From positions 2,824,053 through 2,868,430 of the forward strand of contig NZ_JH636435.1 of NCBI RefSeq assembly GCF_000255655.1: a stretch of 44,378 bases of DNA, given 5' to 3'. The notes under the pieces were generated by a model that made no database searches, was not told the origin of the DNA, and was given only the letters and a program-made list of their open reading frames with translations. A program made the position numbers and the translations under genes. This document shows, piece after piece, positions 44,039 to 44,378 of the stretch. Each line of letters opens with the position of its first letter. Position 1 is the stretch's first letter. This DNA comes from Schlesneria paludicola DSM 18645. GTDB taxonomy: Bacteria; Planctomycetota; Planctomycetia; Planctomycetales; Planctomycetaceae.

Positions 44039-44250
44039 GAGGCCTTCCTTGGTCCAAGCTTGCCGGCAACGCCCAAGAAAGGTCTCACATAAAGCGAAAT
44101 ATTAGGACAAAATGGTCTCACAACCAAGTCGAATTCCCGATTTTCGCCTTCAATCCAAAACTCACACTCCACGACAACGCATGCACCGCGCGCGGGTCCT
44201 ATCGTTCTGCGCGGACGATGACAACAACAATTGCGGCAGTGCCATTCGTT
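44039..44250. other. spacer between IS4 remnant and group II intron (3' exon side)
   Basis: This is 212 bp. It contains two copies of the word GGTCTCACA (near 44082 and 44113) but no gene. Its right edge is the predicted 3' exon of the intron, reading AACGAATGGC on the minus strand. Confidence 0.4.
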
Positions 44251-44378
44251 ATCGCGGTAGGGACGGTCATTGCTGACCGCCCCCCGCACAGATCCGTACG
44301 TGCAGCACTACTGCATACGGCTCTTACCTTGAATAAAGACGAGCGAACCTCACGTGGGGATAGGGATGCAGGATTTTC
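44251..44378 (-). mobile_element. 3' end of a bacterial group II intron (domains V and VI)
   Basis: On the minus strand, domain V is the 33-base hairpin at 44323-44291: it opens GAGCCGTATGCAG, has a short loop and closes GCTGCACGTACGGATC. Domain VI follows (GGGGGGCGGTCAGC and its partner TGACCGTCCC), and the intron should end at CTACCGCGAT with the 3' splice site at 44251/44250. Both domains and the AT end match the bacterial consensus. The 5' part and most of the reverse transcriptase lie beyond the window. Confidence 0.88.
44324..44377 (-). CDS. ltrA: C-terminus of a group II intron reverse transcriptase/maturase (partial)
   Basis: Seventeen residues, KILHPYPHVRFARLYSR, end at TAA 44326-44324, one base before domain V of the intron. 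The 'ILHPYP..RF' type ending is common for intron-encoded LtrA-like proteins, and the position immediately before domain V is where such ORFs end. The rest of the protein is outside the window. Confidence 0.7.
   Translation of the reverse strand, partial: KILHPYPHVRFARLYSR

Overview
The window looks like a chromosomal segment of a Planctomycetes bacterium, probably order Planctomycetales; no ribosomal RNA is present, so nothing finer can be said. The evidence is gene content: PSCyt1/DUF1549/DUF1553 and DUF1501 proteins in one operon, a second planctomycete-type c-heme protein, a YTV-like secreted wall protein, an FG-GAP/VCBS secreted protein, a SGNH-like membrane protein, and long spacers with dispersed hairpin repeats. 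About twenty-five protein genes or gene remnants can be supported; most are separated by spacers rather than packed in long operons.

Region 1 (1-12.3 kb) is mostly housekeeping: the tail of an unknown P/A-rich protein, accA, a thiO-dtd pair, a c-heme protein, larE with an overlapping Lys-rich micro-ORF, glyA, a BRCT-MerR-TPR fusion, a small His-rich membrane protein, an exported esterase and a PSP1-domain protein. Region 2 (12.5-19.6 kb) holds a large exported planctomycete protein, the YTV-like protein with its own promoter and terminator, a membrane-anchored redoxin-fold protein without a redox cysteine, and leuA. Upstream of leuA is a complete ribosome-mediated attenuator: a 14-codon leader peptide (MTRDTFLLLNLLTR), mutually exclusive pairings and a U-tract terminator.

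Region 3 (20-32 kb) contains a SGNH-like protein with an altered active site, glutamate dehydrogenase, the DUF1549/DUF1553-DUF1501 operon, a HEAT-repeat protein and an FG-GAP protein. Copies of an 84-97 bp REP-like hairpin (GGGGACTGGCTCC ... GGTGCCTGTCCCC) lie in several spacers here. Region 4 (32-33.6 kb) is a lower-GC patch with a decayed gene pair, including a small gene whose zinc-ribbon C-terminus is cut off by an in-frame TGA.

Region 5 (33.6-43.4 kb) is the most interesting part. An OpgC-like acyltransferase is translationally coupled to a PMT/GT39-like membrane glycosyltransferase, and a second paralogous glycosyltransferase lies 5 kb away. Between them, on the other strand, are a secreted 14-cysteine protein with a double-glycine-type processing site (VLASIRGA) and a membrane protein that fuses a predicted periplasmic C39 peptidase domain to DUF1573. 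I read this as a candidate peptide maturation/export system in which the precursor crosses the membrane first and is cut by a C39 domain on the outside. The window ends in mobile DNA: a 3'-truncated IS4-type transposase and the 3' end (domains V and VI plus the reverse transcriptase C-terminus) of a group II intron.
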